A stretch of DNA of 64,000 nt from Pseudofabraea citricarpa. Lineage: Eukaryota > Ascomycota > Leotiomycetes > Helotiales > Dermateaceae. The stretch is taken from assembly GCA_029641185.1 (NCBI GenBank), contig JAPWGK010000028.1:186001-250000 (forward strand), in the 5' to 3' direction. A model generated the notes under the pieces. That model saw only the letters and a program-made list of their open reading frames with translations, searched no databases and was not told the DNA's origin. How positions within the stretch are numbered: the stretch's first letter is position 1; every line of letters starts with the position of its first letter. A program made the position numbers and the translations under genes. Positions 46,118 to 57,173 of this stretch are shown here, piece by piece.

Positions 46118-46659
46118 CTCGCCTACTATATAGCTATTGATTGACGTTGTGTGAGGTTTGCTGGATTGCGTTCAAGCTCTCTGGAATTGCGTGATGGTTC
46201 AGAGCACGAACGGTTCTCGAGCGGAGGCATGTCCATCTCGGCGTCGTGTAACCGTGGCGAGTTTTAAGGCTTGCCTATGAAAGATCACTGTAAGCATTTG
46301 GCAATTAATAACTTCAATGACCAAGCTAGTTGAGATTTCTGTCATCCCACAGAGTCTGGCAAATCGGAACCACCTTTGCACTTCACGTGGATCATGCTGA
46401 TATATGCAGCCACTGGGAGATATTCGAAAGCCGCGGGTGTCCGGTTAGCTACTTACTCAAAGATTTAACATACCTGCATTTTCTTATGTAAAATGTTGTT
46501 AAAGCAGCACAGCAATAGAATTTGGAAAGAGATCTTCAGAGTATGGCGCAGGCGAGTTAAGTGGATCTACCTCTCAATCGTAGCTAAAATACGCTCAAAG
46601 CCATAGCGAAGGATAGCAATTGCGCCGAACTCTTGTCTAAAAATTCACAAATTTACGAA
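46118..46659. promoter_or_regulatory. Bidirectional promoter, HDO / 2OG dioxygenase
   Basis: A 542-bp interval between divergent start codons. It contains a CGG-GTGT-CCG inverted triplet at 46434-46443, the type of half-site pair bound by Zn2Cys6 fungal regulators, and a CACGTG E-box-like hexamer at about 46384-46389. The sites are seen; binding is inference. Confidence 0.45.
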
Positions 46660-47537
46660 ATGCCTGGACTCTTGGAACATGATCAGTTTGTTGAAGACCG
46701 TCAGGTCAGCGTTGCGGCTATCCCTACTATCTCACTCGCCAAGCTTAACGAGAAAGACTCCGCTGAGATCGAAAAATTACAACAAGCAGCTTCCGAAATT
46801 GGCTTCTTCAATCTTGACCTCCGTTTTGATGCTATTGGCAAAGGCATTCTGGCCGATATACCCTTCCTATACACTGTCTCAAAGAATTACTTTACTCAGG
46901 CTCAAGAAGTCAAGCTTAGGGATACCAGAGAAGACATAAGCCCATCACAGGATTTGGGTTATAAATCCAGCTCCTGCGATGAAACCTTCGAGGTTGGTAT
47001 TTTCCAAAACCGCTGGTCAGATGCTGACCACAGAGCTAGATCTCATGGGATGCAATGTCTACAATTGGGACATCATTCTTACCTCAAGTGCTCCGAGATT
47101 ATGGCGACGCCATAGAGCGATTCAGCACAGGGTGCCACAAAGCAAGCTTCAGTATGCTTCACGCTTTGAGTCCAGATTTTATGACACACCACCGAGCAAC
47201 CCAACCAAGCAACACCGGCTTGAAATTCATCGCGGAACCATCGCTAGCTAAAGTCGCCGATGTGGGTGATCATACGCACACGGATGGTGGGACCCTCACC
47301 ATGCTGTTCTATGATGCATGGGGACTACAGTCATACCTACCTGCAGTTGAAAAATGGGCATTTATTGCCCCGAAAGATGGGTGTGTGGTTGTCAACGTAG
47401 CAGATTCGCTACAACGGTTCTCCGGAGGAAGATATCACTCGCCCAAGCACCGGATCACGCAGATTGGTGATGGGGCGGCTGAGAGATACTACCTGAGTTA
47501 CTTCTTGAGGCCGGAAGATGCATTGATGAACGGTTAA
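46660..47537 (+). CDS. 2-oxoglutarate/Fe(II)-dependent dioxygenase, isopenicillin-N-synthase-like
   Basis: Non-haem iron oxygenase of the IPNS/clavaminate-like type. Exons 46660-46992 and 47040-47537 give 276 aa. Intron 46993-47039 (GTTGGT, branch CTGAC, GCTAG) is the only splice that joins FE to ISWDAM and keeps LPQVLRDY in frame. The DIOX_N region has IPTISLAKL and GFFNLDL. The jelly-roll core has the iron ligands HTHTDGG (H191, D193) and the distal HSPKHR (H248), followed by ERYYLSYFLRPE with the expected 2OG-side Arg. It is somewhat shorter than typical fungal members (about 330 aa), mostly in the middle. Divergent from the HDO gene. Substrate unknown; an amino-acid-derived metabolite is a guess from context. 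Confidence 0.82.
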
Positions 47538-48446
47538 GGTGCTGTTCACGGGGTGTTCGCCGCTTGAAGGATTGTGTGTTATTGGGCGTGTAAGGTAGTG
47601 AGATGGCTGACTGTGGTTGCACAACATGAGCATATACGGCCATTACTTGCAGCAAAAAGTCTCGTGGTTTTCCAACTTGCAGCTAGTCGTCACATTTTCT
47701 TTTTGATACTTGAGCTTCGCTTACGTGGGGAAAGCGGGGAATGGACTGAGAATCGCACGAACGGTCCCTCCATATCCAATGATTTGCCACATGTCATGTT
47801 CTCCAGAGGTCATTATATGCTTGATGAGGTCGAGAGTAATCATCACGAGGTTTGAAAGCGCTCTCTCATTGGACTTTCGGACCGTAAGACGAACGAAATG
47901 CGACGCTGTGGAAGACGAGCCGAGCCGTGCAGCTGCCCCCCGCCCCCCGGCCCTTACAGTACCAAGAAATGCGGGGAACGCGCTACGGAGCTTACATCAC
48001 GGTTGAGAGCTTTGCTCACCATAATCGTATCAATTCGACGGTTATTGACGGACCCCTCTCTTTTGTAAGGTGATCTGACGAGATGGCTCTAGCTCATATG
48101 GGAGTGCAGATAGTCGATGTGTCGGATCAAGTAAGTGAGTGGTGTGGCAGTGGGTTACGCGAGCTGATGCAAGTAAGCCTTACTCGTTCGATCCAGTGAA
48201 CTAGAATAGGAAAAGTCTCGAACTCATATGCGTGACCTCGTATCCAATTGAGTAGAGCGATAGATTTTGACATGGCATTCTGGCAGTCTTGGCGGCTTCT
48301 TTGAACGGACCTTCCTCCTCTCGTATCCTTCCTCGCTTAGACTGAGGCGGCATGTCGACTTGTGACAACCATTGTCAAGCACTCTACGCCTTCATCAAAG
48401 ATTGAACAAAACAAGAATATTTAGATTCAATCAATTGAAACATACC
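47538..48446. other. Intergenic
   Basis: About 0.9 kb between two co-oriented genes. Overlapping small frames only; probably the promoter of the synthetase-like gene. Confidence 0.5.
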
Positions 48447-50737
48447 ATGGCGATCTCTCTGAGCCCAGACGAGAGGTTGGAACTCATCACCCGCAGGCTG
48501 CCTGAAGCGCCAGGTAGGGATGAAATAAGAGAGATCTTGGAGAGGGGCGATAACCCAAAGGGGATATGGGGTACGTATTTTCCTTGGAGATGTGCATAAG
48601 CTACGAAGAAAAGCAAAAAAAGCCAGTTCCTGACGTCGTGTCTAATTAGTGACCGTACCGACCGGTAGACGTGAGTTTCCTCCTGAGAGACCCGAGATTC
48701 AATAAAGCGGGTACTGAGAATCTGTCTCTAGCACATTTGGGATATTATGTACCGCTATTGAAGATGGTTGATTTCCTTCGTGCAGGTGTTGATGTATGTT
48801 GCCTATTTCCTAACTCCACGAGAGAAAATAAATAAAAAGAACAAAGATACAGGTGCTGAATTTGCAGGTATGCAGTTTAACGTTTGTCTCGGTGGTGAGA
48901 ACATCTAATACAGAAGGCCAAACCTTTTTTCTAAATATCTCTAGATATCTACGGCTTTCTGATCAATTTCAAATACCCGTTCGAACAAGTCCAGCAACGC
49001 AAGAAGTTCTACCGATACGTCCTCGGCGCCGTCTTCGAATCTATCGGCGTCCCCTCTTCAAGTCTTCCTTTCATCGAAGAATCTTCATACGCCTTCTCGC
49101 AGGAGCATATCATCAACATATACAAACTCTGCGCGTTATCCTCGCAACAAGAGTTACGGAGAACAGGAGATGAAGTCGGTGCTAGTACCATGTTTGGTCC
49201 TATGCTCACGCCCATCCTGCAAGCTCTAGATGAGGAATTCCAGAATTGTGATTTCGACTTTGGTGGTCTAGATCAGGTAGGCTCGTTTTCTATTTCTTCC
49301 TTAGAAGAGGTGCTGATGTTGAGAAATAGCGAGGTCTCTTCGAATACGCAGAAAATTTCCTGCCGAAGATGGGATACAGGAAACGCGCGCATCTCATGAA
49401 CGACATGCTTCCCGGTCTCAACGGAGGCAAAATGTCCGCGTCTCTCCCGGAATCTAAAATCGACTGCCTCGATGACCCTGAGACGGTGCGGAGGAAGATA
49501 TTTGCCGTCGAGTGTAAAGAGGGAGATGGCTCGTCGAATGGCTTGCTGGCACTCGTGCGGTTGGTGCTCATTCCGATAAGCGAGCTCAGGATCGAGAGAG
49601 CTAGAGACTATGTTGGTTATAGTGCCACGGAGGGACGGGGTGAGTTGGGCGGCCAGATACCGTTCTGTACTAAAGATGCACCGCTTGGTACGGTCTTTAC
49701 TATTGAGTCTGTGCAGGGAGCAAACGTGCATTATAGAAGTTATGATGAGCTTGAGTTGGATTATGCGCGAGGAAATATTCCGGCTTTGGCGCTGAAAACT
49801 GCCGTCGCTAATTCGATCAATCAGCTATTAAGCCATGTTCGGGCTGTTTATGATGGGAACCCTGACTGGCAAGATGTAGAGAAAATGGCCTATCCTGAGA
49901 CAGAAGACGAGTAAGTCGAAATTGATTTTCCTATATATGTAATGCACTAACCTAACCAGATTTATCTCTACTCACGGAACTGGAACGAAGGTAGCGCCTT
50001 CTCTGAACTCAGAGACGGACAAGAATTTCTGCTTCCCCATCCAGGAAATGTCTAACGAATTTGTAAAAGTAACGCCCTTCATTGTGAGTAGCTATGATCT
50101 TTCTCTGCTAAAAATCCAATTAATAAATCAGCCCGCCTTCCACGCCACATCATTTTTCGAGAAATCCATCTCGCAACAAGCCGCGCTCTGGAAAGATCAC
50201 CCGATCGGGCCATTCAACTCAACCGCAGATTTTACCCAAAGCTTCATCGAAGAAGTCATACATCCTAGTAGCGGGAATACGTTATTCGCTATAATTGACC
50301 ACACAGCAGGCGAATTAGCAGGGATCGTGGCATTCATGAACACTTCCACTTTGCATCTCAGTACGGAAATCGGGTATCTCGTTATTCTTCCCCAGTTTCA
50401 GAAGACAACACACACCTTATCGAATACGATAGGGCTGATGTTAAAATATGCTTTTAGCTTGGGCATCAAGAGGGTCGAATGGCGTGTGAACCAGGGGAAT
50501 ACAGACCTACAGCAGGAGGTAGAGAGATTGGGATTTGTGAAAGAGGGGGTACTTAGATGGGCAGGGATATTACCTGCTGAGAAAGAAAAGAGGGGACAGA
50601 GGAATGGGACGAATGGGAACGAAAAATCAAGATCTCATGTGGTTGTTTATAGTTTCTGTTGGGAGGACTGGGATAGTGAGGTTGGGGGGATATTGCGTGT
50701 TATGAAGGGTAAAAATGGGGATTGTATGGATGAATGA
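48447..50737 (+). CDS. Divergent tyrosyl-tRNA synthetase spliced in frame to a GNAT acyltransferase (probable fusion)
   Basis: Proposed exons: 48447-48570, 48650-48670, 48732-48785, 48853-48867, 48945-49276, 49330-49910, 49960-50083 and 50132-50737, giving 618 aa. The N-terminal ~376 residues are a eukaryotic-type TyrRS: LELITRRLPE, a HIGH variant PHLGYY (49-54), LQALDEEF, FGGLDQRGLF, and KMSAS at 216-220. A TAA follows directly at 49912-49914, but the same bases form a perfect donor (GTAAGT...GCACTAAC...CCAG, 49 nt). Splicing joins the frame without stops to a GNAT domain (KNFCFPIQEMSNE...LSTEIGYLVILPQF...VERLGFVKEGVLRW). Upstream of its first ATG (50048) the GNAT frame still reads domain-like sequence but has no ATG before a TAA at 49940. 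Alternative: two genes, TyrRS-like 48447-49914 and GNAT 50048-50737. Exons 2 and 4 are only 21 and 15 nt. Confidence 0.65.
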
Positions 50738-50989
50738 ATGATTGAAAAGTAATGTGGTAGCATCTTTCTTTTGTGATCAGGGAAAAGCCTTCCCTTTTAT
50801 ATTATTGGGTTATCGGGTCAGGCATGATGACCTTTTTCTTTTACTTCATTTTATTTTACATTTTTGATTTCAAAATATACAGCCTACCCCCCCAAGACGC
50901 GCTACTTTATCAAGCAACCAATGCACAAGCCACAGGAAATTGCTAACAATGTCTTCTCTTCCGACTTCTGTCATGCCGGTGACTCAACT

Positions 50990-53395
50990 TCATCCGGTAT
51001 ACTTCTTGAAGATGTTGGAAAGTGTTTGTTCCTCGTCGAGCTTCTTCGAGTAATCTGTCCTTGGTGATAACATTGGCTGACCCCCATATGTTAAATAATG
51101 AAGTGTGGGTCTAACGGCCCATTGGATTCCTTGCTCGTCTGCTCCATATTTGAGCTTTGCATCCATGACGTCTAGCGGCCGCCAACCTTTTTTTGTTTGC
51201 CATTCTTCGCAATTAGACCAGGCAGGCAAATAATTGGTCGGTTGCTTTGGCACAGTCTCATCGTTATCTGAGAGCTGTGGATCTCGTGGTGGCTCGATCT
51301 CGTGGATTGCTGCTCCTTCGTCTTCCATTTGTTTAAATATCTCAGAATTGCAAAACCACGTATTGGCCTGAGTTTCATCCTCGTTGGTAAGCTGGGACTT
51401 CAAAGAATCACAATGCCGGCTTTTACCACGAGGTAGCGATTTATCATCGCCAGTCTCTCCCTTGACTGGAAAGTGTCTTTGAATCTCGCAATACATAAGT
51501 TCTGCATTCAATGGAGGGAAGTTTGCTGCGACCTAGTAGCTTATATTAGTTTTGGCAAGATTGTAAATGTATTGCTCATCATACCTTTGGAACAACCCAA
51601 CCTATAATTGACGTGAGTTTGGGATCCTCACTCTCCTCGTCGGTTATTCTCGGTGGCATATATATCCCATTTAGAAATGCCATGGTGTCGTTTGAGTCGG
51701 GACCACCACAGCTAATAGGAAATGCTTTCATATTGAGGACCACAGTCCTGGATATGCAGGTTGGTAGAAACGCGGAAATTCCATATCCCGAAGATCCCAA
51801 TTGGAGAGAGCGGACCTCGCCTGGATGTGCCATATTGTGGTACTTATAGTACATCTCCCTGGAACTTTGGATCAACTCTGAGACTGACAAGCCATAAGTC
51901 TTCAGGTCCGTCCATCCATAAAGATCAACCTCGTAGTCCAATTGGTTCTGGTTCCAACACTGGACTTGGCATGCCATGTCAGAGGGCTTACCCTCTTCAC
52001 CAAAGCAAACACGCAACTCTTTCATGTTCGCTCCGAGCCTTTGGGGATCTGCTAGAGGATTTTTTGTCCACTCGCATAAATCTCCTGCTTCATGAGTTGC
52101 ACATTTGACATAGCAATTACTGGCTGCCAGTGCAACAGAGATGATTGATTGCTGGACTCTTTTGGCCACCAACCTATAGAATTTAGTATATTCCCCAGAC
52201 TCAAAAATGGTGGAGCATACCTTGGCAATCTAACCTTCAAGTCTTTAAACTCAAAGCTTCGCGATGGGAAATGACCGGCTTTCATCCAAGAAACCATTGT
52301 TATGCCATATTTTCCTGTCCCATCATTGACAGCATTCCAATGATAGTGGGAATATTCACGCCTGATTTCGAATTTCCGACCCAGCCATGAACCAAATTGT
52401 ATCAGCTTCTGGAAATTCCCATATGTTTTCCCATATGCTAGATTGTAGCAATCGTCATTTTCCATAGACTCATAGAACTGACGTCGATCATCTCCCGCTG
52501 CCCTGTTCAACTCGTGTTGTTGAACATCCCTGTCCATTTGATCTGTGGTCTCCCCACTCTTCTGACTTATCGCCATGATTTGTTGCAATGCTTTTATTGC
52601 CTGTTGAGTTATTTGAGGAGCGAACGCCTTCTTAGCCACCTCTACGTTCCCCGCGGCAGCCGCATCTGATAATCCACCGATCAATGCTGAGAGAAAAGCT
52701 CGCTTTAGACCGCAAACCATCTTTTTGTAGTCGTGCTTCTGAGGCATGAATCTAGCTATCAGATCTGGCAACTCATTGACGACGTTCTCTTGTACCTCAA
52801 GAAGTATATCCTTCGAAATTATTAGCACCACTTGGAGTGAGATTCGTATCAAGTAACTTACATGCGACAAACGTAGATATCGATTTATTGCGATGAGCTT
52901 GCGGAGTGATAACCATGTTTTGCGTGTTGCATCCGTAGCTTGAGGCACACTGCCATTATGCGCCTTCAATTTCCAGTCGAAAATAGTCTCACAAGAAGGC
53001 TCTTGCCGACATCCATCCATATCGCAATCAAAATTTTCGTCTCCCCATTCCTTTAAACCCCATAACCTGGTCAGTCCAATGGCCTTGAAATCCTTTGGAA
53101 ACTCAAATTGAAGAATGTCCACCAGTCGCTCGAAGTGCTCTACGGCTTGAGATTTATCAAGGTTCTCCGCGGTATATTTGAACTTGGGAGAATGGCAAGG
53201 GTGATTTGATGGATCGATATTGCGGTAAGTGTCCATTCCCGCATTTTTGAACCTATCACGTTTCTTGTTATCATTCTTGTTGTCGTTAGTCTCTCTCGAA
53301 ATCTCAATCATGCTATGATCTTCCGGAGGAATTATGCCAGCGAAAGAAGTCAGAGACAGGGTTGCCATCAGGCAGAGGAAAAGAAAAATCCTCAT
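50990..53395 (-). CDS. Secreted Cys-rich family protein (member B)
   Basis: Family not recognised. Four exons: complement 52862-53395, 52221-52810, 51585-52173 and 50990-51532, with introns of 51, 47 and 52 nt, giving 751 aa. The signal peptide is clear (MRIFLFLCLMATLSLTSFAG). Open frame continues about 200 nt upstream, but only this ATG gives a secretory N-terminus. Landmarks shared with member C: FDCDMDGCRQEPSCETI, ATRKTW...NRYLRLSH at intron 1, VNDGTGKYGITMVSWMK, SNCYVKC, CQVQCW, YYKYHN, FLPTC and FPISCG. At least a dozen cysteines align between the two, suggesting a disulfide-rich extracellular protein. The last exon is acidic and Cys-poor apart from three Cys. Tandem with member C, same strand, 1.4 kb apart. 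A role at the host or competitor interface is only inference. Confidence 0.8.
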
Positions 53396-54776
53396 GATGT
53401 TAATTTCGTGCCAAGGAGTAAGAAGTTGACCGGTGGTGCGAGTGAGAAAGGTCGACTGTCCAACGAAATGACACAGAGGTGTGGATGGCCTATTGAAATA
53501 TGTTAGAAGAAATGTTAAGTAATAGTTTGAATGTTTAGACATACTGGCCGAAAGGAAATATGCTAATAGTACCAGATTTGTTAAAAGGCTAGGATACAAA
53601 GTACCGAAGTAAGGTATGAGCAGTTGGCGGCCTAATAGAAGGTCCTTCTATTCAGATCGAGTGATATGAGCTCCTAGCAGAAGAAGGTATGGCGAAAGAG
53701 ACGGGGAGAGAAGGGAACGCGGAACTGCATAAGTCTGGAAAATGAAGGATTTGAGTGGGTGATGGGCTTGAGCTTTTATCAGTGGGTCAGGCTTGGTTTA
53801 CATGTGATTTATAAGAACCTCTTCGACTTCAAAGAAGGGGCCATCATTTTAAGTTATCGTTAGCCAAACTTACATGTGTTTTATAGCAACCTCTTTATCT
53901 TAAAATTAATTAGAAAAGCAGCTACGAGCAAATACGAAGTATAAAAACGGAACAAATATAATTAGAATTTATTTCAAAGTTTCACAATGCTTGATTCTAG
54001 TTTTAAATCAAAATTTGAACTTGTTGTACGTTACTTTGACTGTTAAAAGAATAAGAAAATAGGCAATTAAAATTTGTAAAACTTCATTTTTAAGAATATT
54101 TTTCTTTTGAATATAAAAATATAAATAAAACCAATTTGAATATCAAATAGTAAAGTTATTTTCAGTAACCACAGATTTACGAATAGTAAACCCCCCTCTA
54201 AAAATTTAGGAATAGGGGGGTGCCTCGTAATTATATAAGAAGATATTATATCTTATACAAGTCGAGAGACAGACTGGTTATGCATCAAGAATAATAATAT
54301 GTTATTATAAACGGCCATTTTTCTAAACCTCGGTTGCAAATTTTGATCTGATATAAAACTTAGGAGCTGTGCGGATAAAAAGAAACAAAGGCACATGGCC
54401 TAGGTAGATTCAAGCCTCAAGTATCAATACCCTTCTGGTAGGTACAACTTGCTACCTTCATTTGTATCTACGCCTCCTTTGCAGTATTAAGAAACCTTCC
54501 ATTAATTTAGTTCGCTATAACTACCTAGGTACCTAGTTATATATAAACACTGTAACAAGAAAAGAAATCCCAGAGCCACTGTGTACATTTGAGCCATATC
54601 CTGCGACAAGGGAGTTTCTGTTCTTCACCCACCCAGAGAACAGATTTACAAAACCTGCTCAGCCCTTCTTATGAAGTTAATATTAAAAGTGCTCTATAAT
54701 GCAGACTATTAGTTCAAATCCGAGCGAGAACATATCAATCCAGGAAACTCACAGGCTCGGTAAAGAACTCTCAGCC
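53396..54776. other. AT-rich intergenic between family members B and C
   Basis: About 1.4 kb, strongly AT-rich in the middle (53880-54180). It has an imperfect direct repeat of about 38 bp (53796-53833 and 53868-53905) and a C6/G6 hairpin (54190-54221). No coding region seen. Confidence 0.55.
53796..53905. repeat. Imperfect direct repeat, two ~38-bp copies
   Basis: Copies at 53796-53833 and 53868-53905 share TTACATGTG-TTTATA--AACCTCTT and differ at scattered positions. They lie in the upstream region of member B. Confidence 0.6.
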
Positions 54777-57088
54777 TTAATCTAACCTCTCATACGTTTG
54801 TGTGCCTCTAACATCGAATATATCGTAAGGAAATCCAGTAAAGTCCATCCTGTCCGCAAAATATAGCTCTGTATAATTGAAAAGTGGCACAGCAACCTCT
54901 CCACTAAGATAGTTCCCATTTTTATTCTTCGAGGAGGAATGCTTTTTGTTGAATCTTGCACAATAGTAAGAGGGGCTTTTCCGAGTTCTTGAATCCATGT
55001 TTTGTTTGATTTTCTTGGTCTCTGAGTTTCTCCACATTTCCATGGTTGTGTCTTGGTTGCAGAACCAATCATTAGCTTCCGCTTCTGTTTTACCTAATAC
55101 GCCTGCTTTAAGTGCACCGCAGTAACGGCTCTTGCGGTCGACTTGGATTTCTTTCTCATCACCCTCGACAGGCCAACGCCCATCAAAAGCACACCAAATG
55201 CTCTCCTGTAAGACTGGAGAATACTCTCTAGATATCTGTAACTATGTTTTAGCCTTGTACTTTTATATCAAATCATCGCTTTGTATCTTACCCAAGGAAT
55301 TATATTCTCGTAAACATATTTAGCTTTTCCTAAGTCGATCTCGCCATTTATAGACCCCTTTACCATCCAAATTCTTTGTAAGAATGTAGCTGTTTCATTT
55401 GCTGCGTAATCGCCACAGGGAATAGGGAAGTGCTTCTGATACTTCTCTTCTGTTATGTCGGAAATTGTAATGTAACTTGACCTGCACACAGGGAGAAAGT
55501 AAGTCTTTTCCTCACTACTGAATGTTGAAGCTAAATCAAAGGTCTCCGGTGATAGGGCGTTGTGGTACTTGTCGTACAGTCTAACTGAATTCTTGATGAG
55601 ATCTAGGGGGTTAATACCAAAATCCGGCAACTTGGCTAATCCGTAAAGCTCTCTTTCGTGGCTCTTATCATCCGAGGTCCAGCATTCAGCTTGGCATACA
55701 TCGCCAAATGCGTCATCTTCATCTCCAGTACAAATTCTGTAATGCCGAAGATTTGAATCAGTGGTTTTGCCGCGATACTGCCACGGACATTCTTTCCAAG
55801 CTCCAGCTTGGCGGTTGCACTTGACATAACATTTGCTAGTTGCTAAAGCGCTTGAGATAGTTGCATGTCGCAAATTTTCTGTGATACGTCTAGATTTGTC
55901 AGTAATTTAATTGAGCTGTAGGAATAGTATTGTTCTCACGTCTCTAAGCCCTCTTCTGCCTTCCGACTCTGAACATTAGAGTCGGGTATAAATGCCCTCT
56001 TCATCCAGGCCGCCATAGTCGTAGTACCGCTTCCAGTTCCATCGTTCAATTCATTGAGTAGTTTGTTGTTTTCTATGCGCTTCAACATAAACTTCCCTGC
56101 TAGAAATCTGCCTAGTTGTCCAACCCGCTCAAAATTTTCTTCCTTGCGACCATACCCGGCCGAGAAACAATCGGTATTTCCAAAGGTTGTTTGAAATTGA
56201 GTTATGGTTTCTGATGACACAGGTTCCTCTGAGGAGGGCCGTTTCCAATAATCGACTCCTTTATTGCTTTCCAACGTTTCACCGGCCAATTTCGAGTCTC
56301 TGATTGCCTCGTCGATGATGACCCTAGTAATTTCGACTATTTCCTTTGTCCTGGCAATTACATCGACGGCCTCTTTAACACCAATCGAAACTCCCATGCT
56401 GGCTATCCCTAGTACACTGGAGATGATACTAGAGAGAGCCGAACGCATGAGAGCACATTTCTTTTCAGCGTAGAGATCGGTCTGGGGTGTGAAATCTACA
56501 ATGATTGAAAATAGATCGCCCACCAGGTTAACTTGACTCAGGATGAGCATTTTCTGTGAGTATGTTAATATGAGCCTGCATGTTATTGTAGTGTAGCAGA
56601 TGTAAGCTTACATTAACTAATCGGAAAATTCTATTCAAATTGGAAATCCTCTTCAAGGCGAAGAACACTTTGCGTGTCGTTTCCTTGGGGTCTTCGATTG
56701 ATTCATCATTAGATACGTGTTCCCATATTCTTTCGCAATCTGGTCCGTGACAACCATCTGAATTGCAGAAATCATCTCCGTTCCAATAACGACGAGCAAA
56801 CAATTTTATTTCACCTTCTTCACTAAAAGCTTTGGCGCCGTATTCTTCTCTGAGTTTCTCTACCGCCTCAGCATACCAATCTGCAGTACCGGCATCTTGG
56901 TCGTTTTCGAAATTGTAACGATATCTTGCATCTACACAGGGGTTTTCCTTTCTCAGTTTCCTAACTGGCGGGGTTTTTGTGACATTTACATCCGTGTCAT
57001 ACTGTTCGTTGATAGGAATGAGGGCACTAGCGAAGGAAGTCGACGCGAATGTAATTTGGAGGCATAAAAGCCATAGAAAGGTTTTCAT
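54777..57088 (-). CDS. Secreted Cys-rich family protein (member C)
   Basis: Paralogue of member B. Exons are complement 56612-57088, 55940-56553, 55292-55889 and 54777-55235 (introns 58, 50 and 56 nt), giving 715 aa. Signal peptide MKTFLWLLCLQITFASTSFASA. All three introns fall at the same places as in member B: after NRIFRLVN (phase 0), between WMK...GLET and RITENL (phase 2), and after ENIIPW (phase 0). Shared blocks: FCNSDGCHGPDCERI, NDGTGSGTTTMAAWMK, SKCYVKC, CQAECW, YDKYHN, FLPVC, FPIPCG. The exon 4 start could be 55235 or 55241. The C-terminal exon is basic with NKKHSSSKNKNG and ends YERLD, unlike the acidic tail of B, so the tail evolves fastest. A TATATAAG box lies about 80 bp upstream. 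Function unknown. Confidence 0.8.
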
Positions 57089-57165
57089 TTTGAATGGTCA
57101 AGACAGATATGAGATTAAGGAATAATGTACTGGTGAGTGAAACCAACGGAGCAGGAAATCTGATT

Positions 57166-57173
57166 CTTATATA
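57166..57173 (-). promoter_or_regulatory. Putative TATA box of member C
   Basis: TATATAAG on the minus strand, about 80 bp upstream of the ATG at 57088. Confidence 0.4.

Noticed and set aside
48853..49173. 106-codon frame reading through an intron of the synthetase-like gene
   Set aside because: Wrong frame for FADIYGF and KYPFEQV; it is an unspliced shadow.
54711..54725. GTTCAAATCC, resembling a tRNA B box
   Set aside because: No T-stem pairing around it, no A box or acceptor stem at the right distance.
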